A stretch of 37,242 bases of DNA from Neisseria sp. (lineage in GTDB: Bacteria; Pseudomonadota; Gammaproteobacteria; Burkholderiales; Neisseriaceae): the NCBI RefSeq assembly GCF_030527965.1, contig NZ_JAUMZU010000022.1, forward strand, positions 1 through 37,242. Reading direction: 5' to 3'. Below are positions 25,661 to 33,947 of this stretch, in pieces. The notes beneath the pieces were generated by a model, which worked only from the letters and a program-made list of their open reading frames with translations, made no database searches and was not told where the DNA came from. A program made the position numbers and the translations under genes. Each line of letters starts with the position of its first letter. The stretch's first letter is position 1.

Positions 25661-26869
25661 ATGAATGAAAAATCTACCCAAGCCAAGCTGACGGTTAAGA
25701 ATCTTTATAAAATTTTCGGGCCCCACCCCAAGACGGCGCTGAAGCTGCACGGGAAGGGTTTGTCGAAAGAGGAAATCTTTGCCGAAACCGGCAGTACGGT
25801 TGCGGTAGCCGATGTGAATCTGGAGATTTACGAAGGTGAAATTTTTGTCATCATGGGTTTGTCCGGCTCGGGTAAATCGACTTTGGTGCGTTTGTTTAAC
25901 CGTTTGATTGAGCCGAGCAGCGGTCAGGTGTTGATTGATGGTGAAGATGTGGTGGCTATGGATGATGCGCGTTTGCGGCAGGTGCGCCGTGAGAAGATCA
26001 GCATGGTTTTTCAGTCGTTTGCGTTGATGCCGCATCTTAACAACCGTCAGAACGTGGCCTTCGGGCTGGAGCTGGCCGGCGTGCCGGAAGCGGAGCGAAA
26101 CGAGCGTGCGCAAGCAGCTTTGGATCAGGTGGGCTTGGGCGCTTACGGCGACAGTTATCCTGATGAATTGTCGGGCGGGATGCGGCAGCGGGTCGGTTTG
26201 GCGCGCGCTTTGGCGAACAATCCGGCCATCTTGCTGATGGACGAGGCTTTTTCTGCGCTCGATCCGTTAATCCGTACTGAAATGCAAGATGAATTAATTC
26301 ATTTGCAGGCGCATGATAAACGCACCATTGTGTTCATTTCGCATGATTTGGATGAGGCGATGCGCATCGGTAACCGGATTGCGATTATGCAGGGCGGCGT
26401 AGTGGTGCAGGTGGGTACGCCGGATGAGATTCTGCGTCAGCCGGCCAATGATTATGTGCGTTCGTTCTTTAAGGAAGTGAATGTTTCGCAGGTGTATACC
26501 GCGGGCGACTTGGCGCGACGCACACAGCTGACTTTCCCTCATCGCGCCGGTCAGGACAATATGCGCAGCTTTTTGAAGCGGATGCGCGACAACGATCGGG
26601 ATTACGGTTTTCTGCTGGATGATGAAAAACGTTTTGTCGGTGTGGTTTCCGTTGATTCGATTAAAGAGGTGCTGAATCAGCATCAGCCGTTGGAAAAAGC
26701 CGTGCTGCCCGATTTAGGTGCCGTGCCGGCTGATATGCCGATACGCGATATGCTGAATACGGCTGCTCAATTTCCTTGCCCCGTCCCTGTTGTGGATGCC
26801 AATGGCCGCCACGTCGGCTCAGTAAGTAAAGTGGCTTTGCTGGAAACGCTCAGCCCGCCCGAACCGTAG
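25661..26869 (+). CDS. proV: Glycine betaine/proline-type ABC transporter ATPase
   Basis: Energises import of compatible solutes such as glycine betaine or proline betaine. The 402 residues match ProV. An N-terminal extension typical of ProV/OpuAA precedes Walker A (GLSGSGKST, 66-74), the signature LSGGMRQRV (170-178) and Walker B LLMDEA (191-196). The C-terminal part (about 280-400) looks like a pair of CBS domains ([21 protein letters not shown]), which sense ionic strength in related transporters. The gene heads a plus-strand operon with proW and proX. The ribosome-binding site is weak (GAAGA). The long AT-rich upstream region suggests regulated expression, perhaps osmotic. Confidence 0.93.
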   Translation: MNEKSTQAKLTVKNLYKIFGPHPKTALKLHGKGLSKEEIFAETGSTVAVADVNLEIYEGEIFVIMGLSGSGKSTLVRLFNRLIEPSSGQVLIDGEDVVAMDDARLRQVRREKISMVFQSFALMPHLNNRQNVAFGLELAGVPEAERNERAQAALDQVGLGAYGDSYPDELSGGMRQRVGLARALANNPAILLMDEAFSALDPLIRTEMQDELIHLQAHDKRTIVFISHDLDEAMRIGNRIAIMQGGVVVQVGTPDEILRQPANDYVRSFFKEVNVSQVYTAGDLARRTQLTFPHRAGQDNMRSFLKRMRDNDRDYGFLLDDEKRFVGVVSVDSIKEVLNQHQPLEKAVLPDLGAVPADMPIRDMLNTAAQFPCPVPVVDANGRHVGSVSKVALLETLSPPEP

Positions 26870-26873
26870 GGTC

Positions 26874-26885
26874 TTCAGACAGGCA
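26874..26885 (-). repeat. Single DUS between proV and proW
   Basis: TTCAGACAGGCA five bases past the proV stop, with no inverted partner, so it should not terminate the operon. Confidence 0.85.
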
Positions 26886-26972
26886 TGGCCTATTTGGCCG
26901 CCTAGCGCCTGCAATAATAATCTATCTGCCCGCACACCACGATACCAAAAATACCAAAAGAAAGGACAGTTT

Positions 26973-28022
26973 ATGTCAAGCGATAACCCTTGGGGAACCG
27001 CTCAGACGGCCTCTGAAGGTGCGGCCTCTGCCGCGGCTTCCACTCCTGCTGCCGATACGGCTTCCGTGCTTTCCGCCGGCCATTCGGCCGAACAACCTTT
27101 TTCACTATTAAAACCGTTTGACCATGCGCGACTGCCGTTGGATAAATGGGTGGAGCAGTCGATTGAATGGGTGGTGCAGCATTTTCGCGGGTTTTTCACT
27201 GCGGTGAAAGCGCCCATCGATTGGACGCTCACGTCTATCGAGAGCATCTTGCAATCGGTGCCGCCTTTGCTGCTGATTGCTATTATGGCTCTGCTGGCGT
27301 GGCAGCTTTCCGGTAAGAAGCTGGCGTTGGGTACGCTGGTGGGTTTGCTGCTCATCGGTTTTATCGGCGCTTGGCCGGAAACGGTAACCACGTTGTCGCT
27401 GGTATTGACCGCCGTATTGTTCTGTATGCTCATCGGCATTCCTACCGGCATTGTGATGGCGCGCAGTGAAAGAGTCGGCAGGATATTACGCCCGTTGCTG
27501 GACGCGATGCAGACAACGCCTGCCTTCGTTTATCTGGTGCCGATTGTGATGTTGTTTGGCATCGGTAATGTACCGGGCGTGGTGGTGACCATTATTTTCG
27601 CCGTGCCGCCGGTTATCCGGCTGACCAATTTGGGTATCCGCCAAGTGCCGGAAGATTTAATCGAGGCGGCGCATTCGTTTGGTGCCGATACCAAACAAAT
27701 GCTGCTCAAGGTGCAGCTGCCGCTGGCGCTGCCCACCATTATGGCGGGCGTGAACCAGACGCTGATGTTAAGCCTTTCCATGGTGGTTATCGCTTCGATG
27801 ATTTCTGTAGGCGGGTTAGGGCTGATGGTGTTGCGCGGCATCGGCCGGCTGGATATCGGCTTGGCATCGGTGGGCGGCTTGGGCATTGTGATTATGGCCA
27901 TCGTGCTCGACCGCATGACCCAATCGCTCGGCCGCAGCAACCGCAGTCGTGCCGACCGCTGGTATCTTACCGGCCCGGTTGGCCTGGTTATGCGCCCATT
28001 TCTTAAAAGAAAAACCGCCTGA
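26973..28022 (+). CDS. proW: Glycine betaine/proline-type ABC transporter permease
   Basis: Membrane channel of the importer. The 349 residues begin with an Ala/Ser-rich cytosolic head (about 1-40). An amphipathic stretch and several membrane segments follow from about residue 88 ([14 protein letters not shown]). The EAA-loop region ([30 protein letters not shown]) couples to the ATPase. Layout and length match ProW. AAAGGACA precedes the ATG. The C-terminus is basic. It sits about 100 bases after proV and 49 before proX, so the three should be cotranscribed. Confidence 0.93.
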   Translation: MSSDNPWGTAQTASEGAASAAASTPAADTASVLSAGHSAEQPFSLLKPFDHARLPLDKWVEQSIEWVVQHFRGFFTAVKAPIDWTLTSIESILQSVPPLLLIAIMALLAWQLSGKKLALGTLVGLLLIGFIGAWPETVTTLSLVLTAVLFCMLIGIPTGIVMARSERVGRILRPLLDAMQTTPAFVYLVPIVMLFGIGNVPGVVVTIIFAVPPVIRLTNLGIRQVPEDLIEAAHSFGADTKQMLLKVQLPLALPTIMAGVNQTLMLSLSMVVIASMISVGGLGLMVLRGIGRLDIGLASVGGLGIVIMAIVLDRMTQSLGRSNRSRADRWYLTGPVGLVMRPFLKRKTA

Positions 28023-28025
28023 TTT

Positions 28026-28037
28026 TTCAGACAGGCA
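28026..28037 (-). repeat. Single DUS between proW and proX
   Basis: TTCAGACAGGCA immediately after the proW stop, without an inverted partner. Confidence 0.85.
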
Positions 28038-28071
28038 TGGTTGAACAATCCGTTTTCCAAAGGAGTATGCA

Positions 28072-29130
28072 ATGAACAAACCTTTAAATCTGACACTTGC
28101 CACTTTAATGGCTTTGGGCCTCGCCGCCTGCGGCCAGCAACAACAGCAACAGCAAAACGCAGGCAGCGCGGCATCTGCCGGCGCCACAACAGGTGCTTCC
28201 GATAATCAGAGCCAGCCCGGAAAAGGCGTGAGCGTGCAGGCGCTGCAAAGCTCGCTTTCTGAGGAGACTTTCCAAACTCTGGTTGTCAACAGTTTGCTGA
28301 AAGAATTGGGGTATGAAGTTAAGCCGCCTAAAGAGGTGGACTACAGCGCCGCGTATACCGCCGTTGCCAGCGGCGATGCCACTTTCCTTGCGGTCAACTG
28401 GGATCCGCTGCATAACGAAATGTATAAAAATGCCGGCGGCGATAACAAATTTTACCGTCAAGGCAACTACATTACCGGTGCCGCCCAAGGTTATCTGATT
28501 GATAAGAAAACCGCCGATCAATATAAAATTACCAATATCGAGCAATTTAAAGATCCGAAGATTGCCAAACTGTTCGATACCGACGGCGACGGCAAGGCCG
28601 ACCTGACCGGCTGCCAGGCCGGCTGGGGTTGCGAAGCGGCTATCGAATACCAGCTTGATGCCTACAAACTGCGCGACCATATCACGCATAAACAAGGCCA
28701 GTATGCCGCGATTATTTCCGATACGATTACCCGCTATAAAGAAGGCAAGCCCGTGTTCTATTACACTTGGACGCCATATTGGGTATCCGGCAAACTGGTG
28801 CCCGGAAAAGATGTGGTTTGGTTGCAAGTACCTTTCAGCGCCAATCCTGAAAAACAGGATACGACCGCGCCCGATGGTAAAAACTACGGCTTTGCCATCA
28901 ACAACGAGCGCATCGTAGCCAATAAGGCTTTTGCCGAAGCCAACCCTGCCGCGGCCAAACTGTTTGCCGTAGCCCAAGTGCCGGTGGCAGACGTTAATGC
29001 CGAGAATACCTTAATCAGCGACGGCGAAAACAAACCAGATCAAATCCAGCAACATGCCGACAACTGGATTAAAGCCAATCGGGCCACCGTAGACAAATGG
29101 CTCGCCGAAGCACGCGCCGCCGTGAAATAA
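28072..29130 (+). CDS. proX: Glycine betaine/proline-type substrate-binding lipoprotein
   Basis: Captures the substrate for ProVW. The 352 residues start with a lipoprotein signal (LMALGLAAC, lipidated Cys20), unlike the soluble ProX of E. coli. Seven glutamines (22-28), coded by mixed CAA/CAG, and an Ala/Ser/Gly linker follow. The OpuAC-type binding domain begins around residue 55 and has aromatic residues suited to a betaine cage ([23 protein letters not shown]). A Cys pair (CQAGWGCEA) could form a disulfide. AAAGGAG gives a strong start. It ends the operon with a DUS hairpin. Betaine versus proline or choline specificity cannot be decided by eye. Confidence 0.92.
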   Translation: MNKPLNLTLATLMALGLAACGQQQQQQQNAGSAASAGATTGASDNQSQPGKGVSVQALQSSLSEETFQTLVVNSLLKELGYEVKPPKEVDYSAAYTAVASGDATFLAVNWDPLHNEMYKNAGGDNKFYRQGNYITGAAQGYLIDKKTADQYKITNIEQFKDPKIAKLFDTDGDGKADLTGCQAGWGCEAAIEYQLDAYKLRDHITHKQGQYAAIISDTITRYKEGKPVFYYTWTPYWVSGKLVPGKDVVWLQVPFSANPEKQDTTAPDGKNYGFAINNERIVANKAFAEANPAAAKLFAVAQVPVADVNAENTLISDGENKPDQIQQHADNWIKANRATVDKWLAEARAAVK

Positions 29131-29140
29131 AGCACGCCGC

Positions 29141-29187
29141 TATTGCAAAGCCTGTCTGAATTATTTTCAGACAGGCTTTAGTTGCAA
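29141..29187 (+). terminator. Extended DUS hairpin terminator after proX
   Basis: AGCCTGTCTGAA (29149-29160) and TTCAGACAGGCT (29166-29177) form the inner stem. Outer arms TATTGCAA and TTGCAATA extend it. It lies just past the proX stop, with a weak U-tract. Confidence 0.7.
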
Positions 29188-29194
29188 TAAGCAA

Positions 29195-29203
29195 TGTTAT
29201 AAT
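29195..29203 (+). promoter_or_regulatory. Extended -10 promoter before the DUF7832-like gene
   Basis: TGTTATAAT is a perfect extended -10 (TGn plus TATAAT), 31 bases before the start codon. There is no clear -35, as is common for extended -10 promoters. It lies directly after the proX terminator. Confidence 0.5.
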
Positions 29204-29234
29204 CCCCGCCGAAGCCGCCAGACAAAGGGCAATC

Positions 29235-29666
29235 ATGTACGACCACATCACGTTTCACCTTAACGAAGACTATCCCGATAATTTGCCCGAACCTTATGCG
29301 GCGCACCATATCGGCTATTACTATGCCTGGGCTGTTTCCCAAAATCTGCACAGTGAATCCGCCGCCGCATTGCCCGGTTTTGACGAGTTGCGAAGCGGTG
29401 CGGTGTCCGGCGCCGAATTTGTATTGGCACAATTGGGCGGCGGCATCGATGAAACCTGTTTCAACGAACTGGGCAACCGATTCACTCGCTTTTATTATGT
29501 CGACGAAGAAGAGGGCTACGGTCTTTTTATGGAAGATTATTTCACCGCACTGGGTATTGAAAACGAAAGCGGCTTTTACCATATTGAAAACAGCCCCGAA
29601 ATCCAAAGTCGCCTGAATCCTGTTTTTCAGACAGGCTTTGAGCGTTGGAAAAACAGTTTGAAATAG
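29235..29666 (+). CDS. DUF7832-like small acidic protein of unknown function
   Basis: The 143 residues are acidic with many aromatics and have no signal or membrane segment. The start MYDHITFHLNEDYPDNLPE followed by AAHHIGYYYAWAV matches my memory of the DUF7832 pattern, in which a His-Ile-Gly-x3-Ala-Trp core follows a Leu-Pro-Glu. Function is unknown; some similar small proteins lie in polymorphic-toxin neighbourhoods, but no toxin is seen next to it here. AAAGGG gives a good ribosome-binding site. A DUS lies inside the last codons (PVFQTGFE) and forms an inverted pair with one just before the next gene. Probably cotranscribed with the glycosyltransferase 15 bases downstream. Confidence 0.75.
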   Translation: MYDHITFHLNEDYPDNLPEPYAAHHIGYYYAWAVSQNLHSESAAALPGFDELRSGAVSGAEFVLAQLGGGIDETCFNELGNRFTRFYYVDEEEGYGLFMEDYFTALGIENESGFYHIENSPEIQSRLNPVFQTGFERWKNSLK

Positions 29667-29680
29667 AAAGCCTGTCTGAA
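29626..29680. repeat. DUS inverted pair spanning a gene junction
   Basis: TTCAGACAGGCT (29626-29637) lies inside the DUF7832-like gene. AGCCTGTCTGAA (29669-29680) ends one base before the glycosyltransferase start and occupies its ribosome-binding position. The loop is 31 bases. Confidence 0.8.
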
Positions 29681-29681
29681 A

Positions 29682-30734
29682 ATGAAACAAACCATTGCCC
29701 TCAGCGCCAACCAGTTTACCCACGGCGGCGGTATCGAAAGCTACACCTTCGATTTGGTTCGCCAGCTGGCCGACGAGCCGCAAACCGTTGTTAAAGTATA
29801 CGCAACCAAATTCGACACAACTCTACCGGAATACAGTTTGATTAAGCCCGAGCTTATCAACCAAAAGCGCATTCCGAAAAAGCTGAGGCCGTTTTTTTTC
29901 GCCCCGCAGCTAAAACGGCGGCGCGGCGCAAACGAGCGCCTGATTGCCTGCAATCCGGCCGACGATGCCGACGTATTTATCTGCGGCGGCAACCATCTGG
30001 GCTATTTGCGTGCGATGGGGCTGCGGGCCAATTTTATCGACAAACTCGCCGTGCGGCGCAACCGTAGCAACTATGCCAGCGCCAAAACCATCATGGCGCA
30101 TTCCGGCATGATGCAACGCGAACTGGTTGATTTATACGGCGTACCGCCGGAAAAAATCCGCACCGTACATCCTCCCGCCGATACCGAGCGTTTCTATCCG
30201 AACCCCGAAGAAATCGAAGCCACCCGCATCCGCCTAGGTTGGCGGGACGACGAAACCATTTTTCTGTTTCCTTCAACCGGACACAAGCGTAAAGGCCTTG
30301 ACTTACTGGCCGCGTTTTTCGAGCAAACCGGCCTGCCGGTTAGATTGGCGGTTGCCGGCTCGCCGTTGCCACGGCCGATGCGCAACGTTCAGGCGCTGGG
30401 TTTTTGTAAAAACATGCCCGAGCTTTACCGCGCCGCCGATTACACCATCATGGCCTCTTTGTTCGAACCGTTTGGTTTGGTCGGCGTAGAATCCGTATTG
30501 TGCGGCACGCGCGTTTTATTGGCCGACAATATGGGTTGCTGCGAAGTGATGAACGAGCAGGCGGGTTTTTTCTTTCCGCGTGAAAACGCTTCGCTGCTGG
30601 CCGCCGCAGTGGCCAAAGCGGTTGCCCTGAAGCAATCCGGCGAGCATAAAATCATCGAACCGATGCAGGCCTTAACGTATAATCCGACACTCGAGCACCA
30701 CATCAACCAGCTGTTCGAGATGCTGGATATTTGA
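29682..30734 (+). CDS. GT4-family glycosyltransferase
   Basis: GT-B-fold retaining glycosyltransferase of 350 residues with no membrane segment. An N-terminal glycine loop (THGGGIES, 13-20) is for the acceptor side. The C-terminal half has the nucleotide-sugar site: FPSTGHKRKGLDLL and the EX7E motif EPFGLVGVE (262-270). Donor and acceptor are unknown; lipooligosaccharide or another envelope glycan is plausible because gmhB and plsC lie close downstream, but this is only context. No Shine-Dalgarno is present, since a DUS occupies that position. Translation may depend on coupling to the preceding gene. A later start would remove the acceptor glycine loop, so the ATG at 29682 is kept. Confidence 0.85.
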   Translation: MKQTIALSANQFTHGGGIESYTFDLVRQLADEPQTVVKVYATKFDTTLPEYSLIKPELINQKRIPKKLRPFFFAPQLKRRRGANERLIACNPADDADVFICGGNHLGYLRAMGLRANFIDKLAVRRNRSNYASAKTIMAHSGMMQRELVDLYGVPPEKIRTVHPPADTERFYPNPEEIEATRIRLGWRDDETIFLFPSTGHKRKGLDLLAAFFEQTGLPVRLAVAGSPLPRPMRNVQALGFCKNMPELYRAADYTIMASLFEPFGLVGVESVLCGTRVLLADNMGCCEVMNEQAGFFFPRENASLLAAAVAKAVALKQSGEHKIIEPMQALTYNPTLEHHINQLFEMLDI

Positions 30735-30761
30735 AACCGATAAGCCCGAAAAGAGAAGCCG

Positions 30762-31448
30762 ATGACTTTCAGCCAAGAAGCATGGCAGCGTAATCTGGCC
30801 TTGTATCAAGCCACCTTGAATCTGCCGTTTAACCAAGAGCTGGCACGAGGTATTCTGAACAGGGAAGCCTTTTGCCATTATGTGATTCAAGACGCGCATT
30901 ATCTTGAAGCCTACGGCCGTGCGTTGGCCGTATGCGGTGCCAAAGCTTTTGATGCCGAGGGCATTTTACAGTTTGCCGCTGCCGCGCAGGAAGCGATTGT
31001 AGTGGAGCGCAGCCTGCACAACGGTTTTATGCAAAAATTCGGCATTTCCACCGAGCAATTCGCGCAAACGCCGCTTACCGCCGCCTGCCACCATTACACA
31101 TCTTATTTGATTTCGGTGGCGTGGTCGGAAAGTTATCCGGTGGTATTGGCCGTTCTGTTGCCTTGCTTCTGGATTTATGCCGAAGTAGGTAAAAATATTG
31201 TCAGCCGGTCTGCTCCAGACAACCCTTATCAGGCTTGGATTGATACTTATGCCGGCGAAGAATTTCACGAGTCGGTGCGCCGAGTGATTGCCACGGTTGA
31301 CCACACGGCAGCAGGTTGCAGCGCAGATACGTTACAAAAAATGCATCATGCCTACACAACCGCCGCCAAGCTGGAATGGCTGTTTTGGGATAGTGCTTAC
31401 CGTCGACAGACATGGCCGGGGTTGGAAAAGTATCAGCCCGAATCGTAG
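30762..31448 (+). CDS. tenA: TenA-family thiaminase II
   Basis: All-helical TenA protein of 228 residues, which in thiamin salvage releases the hydroxymethylpyrimidine from degraded thiamin. The catalytic set is present at the classic positions: Cys135 in LLPCFWIYAEVG, Asp44 in QDAHYLEAYG, and Glu205 in KLEWLFWD. No other thiamin gene and no thiamin riboswitch lies nearby, so it is a stand-alone salvage enzyme in this context. It follows the glycosyltransferase by 27 bases with a GAGAAG ribosome-binding site and is probably cotranscribed. Confidence 0.93.
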   Translation: MTFSQEAWQRNLALYQATLNLPFNQELARGILNREAFCHYVIQDAHYLEAYGRALAVCGAKAFDAEGILQFAAAAQEAIVVERSLHNGFMQKFGISTEQFAQTPLTAACHHYTSYLISVAWSESYPVVLAVLLPCFWIYAEVGKNIVSRSAPDNPYQAWIDTYAGEEFHESVRRVIATVDHTAAGCSADTLQKMHHAYTTAAKLEWLFWDSAYRRQTWPGLEKYQPES

Positions 31449-31529
31449 TGAACCCGCCGGCGTATGGCTGCCGTGATACGGATGAAGGTTTTAGCGACTA
31501 GAAATGTAAGCAGCGCCGTATTGTCTGTT

Positions 31530-31541
31530 TTCAGACAGGCA
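31530..31541 (-). repeat. Single DUS between tenA and gmhB
   Basis: TTCAGACAGGCA with no inverted partner, 24 bases before the gmhB start. Confidence 0.85.
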
Positions 31542-31564
31542 TGGCGTATTGAAAGCGAAGATTT

Positions 31565-32122
31565 ATGAAACTGATTATTCTTGACCGTGACGGCGTTATC
31601 AACCAAGACCGCGACGATTTTGTGAAATCGGCAGATGAATGGGTGCCGATAGAAGGCAGCATGGATGCGATTGCGTTTCTCTCTGAGGCGGGTTACACCG
31701 TTGCCGTGGCAACCAACCAATCCGGCATCGGCCGCAAATATTTTACCGTGCAGGAATTAACCGAAATGCACAATAAAATGCACCGGCTGGTGCAGCAGGC
31801 CGGCGGCCAGATTGACGGCATTTGGTTTTGCCCGCATACGGCGGTCGACGAATGCGACTGCCGCAAGCCGAAGCCCGGCATGGTTTACGATATTATCGAC
31901 CGTTTCAGCGCCAAAGCCGAAGAAACCTATATGGTAGGCGACAGCTTGCGCGATTTGCAGGCCATTGATGCTGCGGGCGGCAAGCCGGTGCTGGTGTTGA
32001 CCGGAAAAGGCAAAAAAACGCTTGCCACGGAAGGCGACAATCTGCCCGAGCAAACCCAAATATTTGACGATTTGATGGCGTTTTCACAATACATGATGCA
32101 GTTGGAATCTGAAAAAGCGTAA
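31565..32122 (+). CDS. gmhB: D-glycero-D-manno-heptose 1,7-bisphosphate 7-phosphatase
   Basis: HAD-family phosphatase in ADP-heptose synthesis for the lipooligosaccharide inner core. The 185 residues match GmhB. HAD motif I LDRDGVIN has nucleophile Asp7 and acid Asp9, motif II is ATNQSG (49-54), and motif IV is VGDSLRD. A zinc site is formed by Cys89, His91, Cys97 and Cys99 in CPHTAVDECDC, a GmhB hallmark. In Neisseria this gene has also been called gmhX. It is followed within ten bases by plsC, an arrangement I recall from pathogenic Neisseria (gmhX-nlaB). The ribosome-binding site is weak (GAAG). Confidence 0.94.
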   Translation: MKLIILDRDGVINQDRDDFVKSADEWVPIEGSMDAIAFLSEAGYTVAVATNQSGIGRKYFTVQELTEMHNKMHRLVQQAGGQIDGIWFCPHTAVDECDCRKPKPGMVYDIIDRFSAKAEETYMVGDSLRDLQAIDAAGGKPVLVLTGKGKKTLATEGDNLPEQTQIFDDLMAFSQYMMQLESEKA

Positions 32123-32131
32123 AGGAATATG

Positions 32132-32875
32132 ATGCTGCTTATCCGCAACCTGATTTATTGGCTGGTTCTGTCTGTTAGTGCCATTATTCTTTTCATATTG
32201 GTGCTTCCGGCTGCTTTGATTCCGCGCGGCGCTAACATAATCGGTAAAACGTGGGCTTTGATTTTGCTGTGGTCGTTGAAAAACATCGTTGGCCTGAAGT
32301 ATGAAGTAACAGGGCGGGAAAACATTTCAGACAGGCCTTCCATTATTTGCTGTAAACACCAAAGCGGCTGGGAAACGCTGGCCTTGCAGGAAGTTTTTCC
32401 GCTGCAGGTTTACGTGGCGAAAAAAGAGCTGTTCAGAATACCGTTTTTCGGCTGGGGGCTGAAAATCGCCAAAACCATCGGCATCGATCGCAAATCGGGC
32501 AGTAAAGCCGTGGCCGATATGATGCGGCAGGGGCGGGCGCGAAAGGCCGAAGGTTTCTGGATTGCCATTTTCCCAGAAGGCACGCGCATCCGGCCGGGCG
32601 AGCGCGGCAAATACAAACAAGGTGCTGCAAGAATGGCCAAAATGTTGGAAATGGATATCGTGCCGGTTGCCGTAAACAGCGGCGAATATTGGCCGCGCAA
32701 TTCGTTTTTAAAATATCCGGGCACCATCAAAATGGTTATCGGCAAGCCGATTTCTTATGAGGAAGGCTCGGTGGAAGAATTGATTACTGAGTGCGAAAGC
32801 TGGATTGAAAGCCAGATGCAGGTTATCTCGGGCCAAGGGCCGTTTGCTGCGAAAGCGGTAAAACAGGCGGATTAG
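32132..32875 (+). CDS. plsC: 1-acyl-sn-glycerol-3-phosphate acyltransferase
   Basis: Adds the second acyl chain to lysophosphatidic acid at the inner membrane, making phosphatidic acid. The 247 residues include an N-terminal membrane segment (about 8-30). The acyltransferase motif I reads CKHQSGWE, with His76 and Glu81 in place of the usual HX4D aspartate, and motif III is FPEGTR (147-152). The Glu variant occurs in a known subgroup, as I recall, so activity is likely. Tandem ATGs occur at 32129 and 32132; AAGGA spacing favours the second. A DUS core in the coding region encodes part of ISDRPS. It closes the gmhB-plsC pair and ends at a DUS terminator. Neisserial NlaA/NlaB paralogues are known; which this is cannot be told. 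Confidence 0.92.
   Translation: MLLIRNLIYWLVLSVSAIILFILVLPAALIPRGANIIGKTWALILLWSLKNIVGLKYEVTGRENISDRPSIICCKHQSGWETLALQEVFPLQVYVAKKELFRIPFFGWGLKIAKTIGIDRKSGSKAVADMMRQGRARKAEGFWIAIFPEGTRIRPGERGKYKQGAARMAKMLEMDIVPVAVNSGEYWPRNSFLKYPGTIKMVIGKPISYEEGSVEELITECESWIESQMQVISGQGPFAAKAVKQAD
32326..32336 (-). repeat. DUS core inside plsC
   Basis: TTCAGACAGGC, lacking only the outermost base, within the coding region. Confidence 0.75.
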
Positions 32876-32978
32876 GCGGAAGTTGAGAAATCCGTTTTTG
32901 ACTGTTAAGCGGCCATTGTTGGCCGAGTGTGTTATCGTGATTTACAGCTATTGAATCGAACCTGTTATCGGGTATTTG

Positions 32979-33016
32979 AATGCCTGTCTGAAAAAATGTT
33001 TCAGACAGGCATTTTC
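32979..33016. terminator. DUS inverted-pair terminator, plsC / iclR-type gene
   Basis: TGCCTGTCTGAA (32981-32992) and TTCAGACAGGCA (33000-33011), loop AAAATGT, then TTTTC. It lies between convergent genes and is a likely bidirectional terminator. Confidence 0.75.
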
Positions 33017-33042
33017 TATTTTCGGCTAGCGCTTGCCGTTGC

Positions 33043-33813
33043 TCAAGCAGCCGTCATGTTTCCACCCAGCGCGGTTGATAAGCGGTTTGATAGTTTTTTC
33101 AACCCGGCCACCAATTGCCTGCATGTGGCTTCGTTGGCTTCCTGCTGAATCAAACTGGCCGCAATGCCGAAGCGGGCTTGCCGTGTATGGTCGGTAACCG
33201 CTACACCGAAGCAATGCATGCCGAGCCTTAACTGACCGTTATCAACCGCATAGCCTTGCCGGCGGATTTGCGCCAGTTCGCGTGCCAACTCGCTATGGTT
33301 GCGGACGCTGTTGGCCGTGTAAGGCGGCGGGAAACGAGTAATCAAGCTGGCCAATTCTTCATCGCTCAAATAACTGAGCATGATTTTGCCGGTGGCAGTC
33401 AATACGGCGGGCAGCTGCATGCCCATGCGAAATTCAAAACCGAGCGGCGATTTGCTGTTGCGGCAGGCCAGATAAATCACTTGGTCGTTGCTTAGGGTCG
33501 AAAGGGTCAGCGTATAGGGCTCCAGTTCGGAGATATGCTGGATGGCTTGATAGAACTCTGCAATCACGTCTTGCTGCTCAAGAAAGCCGTTGGCCCAATA
33601 CATCAAACGGGCGCCCAAAGCGAAGTGCCGCTCGTCGGTTTTTCTGATTAAACCGGCGGCGGCAAGATGGTTGAGCAGGCCGTGAGCCGTGCTGCGCGGC
33701 AAGTCCAGTGTTTTGGTAATTTCGGCGCCGGTCAGGGGCTGCTGGGCTTGTGTTAATAAATCGAGAATGCGGATGGTGCGTTCTAATGCGGGAATCGACA
33801 TGGTTGTTTTCAT
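33043..33813 (-). CDS. IclR-family transcriptional regulator
   Basis: The 256 residues comprise an N-terminal winged helix-turn-helix (about 8-70, with QPLTGAEITKTLDLPRSTAH and ALGARLMYW) and a C-terminal IclR effector-binding domain (about 85-250, with ATGKIMLSYLSDEEL and GYAVDNGQLRLGMHCFGVAV). IclR proteins usually control an adjacent catabolic operon and respond to its substrate. The divergent gabT-gabD genes and the paired inverted repeats between them make it the likely regulator of GABA use. No Shine-Dalgarno is visible before either candidate ATG (33813 or 33801). Effector identity is inferred, not shown. Confidence 0.9.
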   Translation of the reverse strand: MKTTMSIPALERTIRILDLLTQAQQPLTGAEITKTLDLPRSTAHGLLNHLAAAGLIRKTDERHFALGARLMYWANGFLEQQDVIAEFYQAIQHISELEPYTLTLSTLSNDQVIYLACRNSKSPLGFEFRMGMQLPAVLTATGKIMLSYLSDEELASLITRFPPPYTANSVRNHSELARELAQIRRQGYAVDNGQLRLGMHCFGVAVTDHTRQARFGIAASLIQQEANEATCRQLVAGLKKLSNRLSTALGGNMTAA

Positions 33814-33822
33814 GATAAATGA

Positions 33823-33852
33823 TTGACAAGCCTAAAATAGGCATTTTATTAT
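33823..33852 (+). promoter_or_regulatory. gabT promoter
   Basis: A perfect -35 TTGACA (33823-33828) is followed after 18 bases by TATTAT (33847-33852), a five-of-six -10. The spacer holds a small inverted repeat, GCCTA (33830-33834) and TAGGC (33838-33842). Transcription would start near 33859, inside the first operator repeat. Confidence 0.7.
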
Positions 33853-33854
33853 TT

Positions 33855-33890
33855 GTTCAGTATATTGGATTTTTGTTCAATATACTGAAC
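33855..33890. promoter_or_regulatory. Paired operator-like inverted repeats in the iclR-type/gabT interval
   Basis: GTTCAGTATATTG (33855-33867) and CAATATACTGAAC (33878-33890) are exact inverted 13-base arms. Equally, GTTCAATATACTGAAC (33875-33890) is a near-palindrome, and 33855-33870 matches its inverse at 14 of 16 positions. The two 16-base sites start 20 bases apart, about two helical turns. They cover the expected gabT start site, fitting repression by the divergent IclR protein. Confidence 0.7.
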
Positions 33891-33947
33891 ATAATAACTT
33901 TTAGCAAGTACGGGCAGCCAACCCGATTTTTCGCAAAGGAGAGTAAC

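Noticed and set aside
33819-33947. Upstream extension of the gabT frame
   Set aside because: It would translate the promoter and operator repeats; the strong AAAGGAGAG site marks the ATG at 33948.
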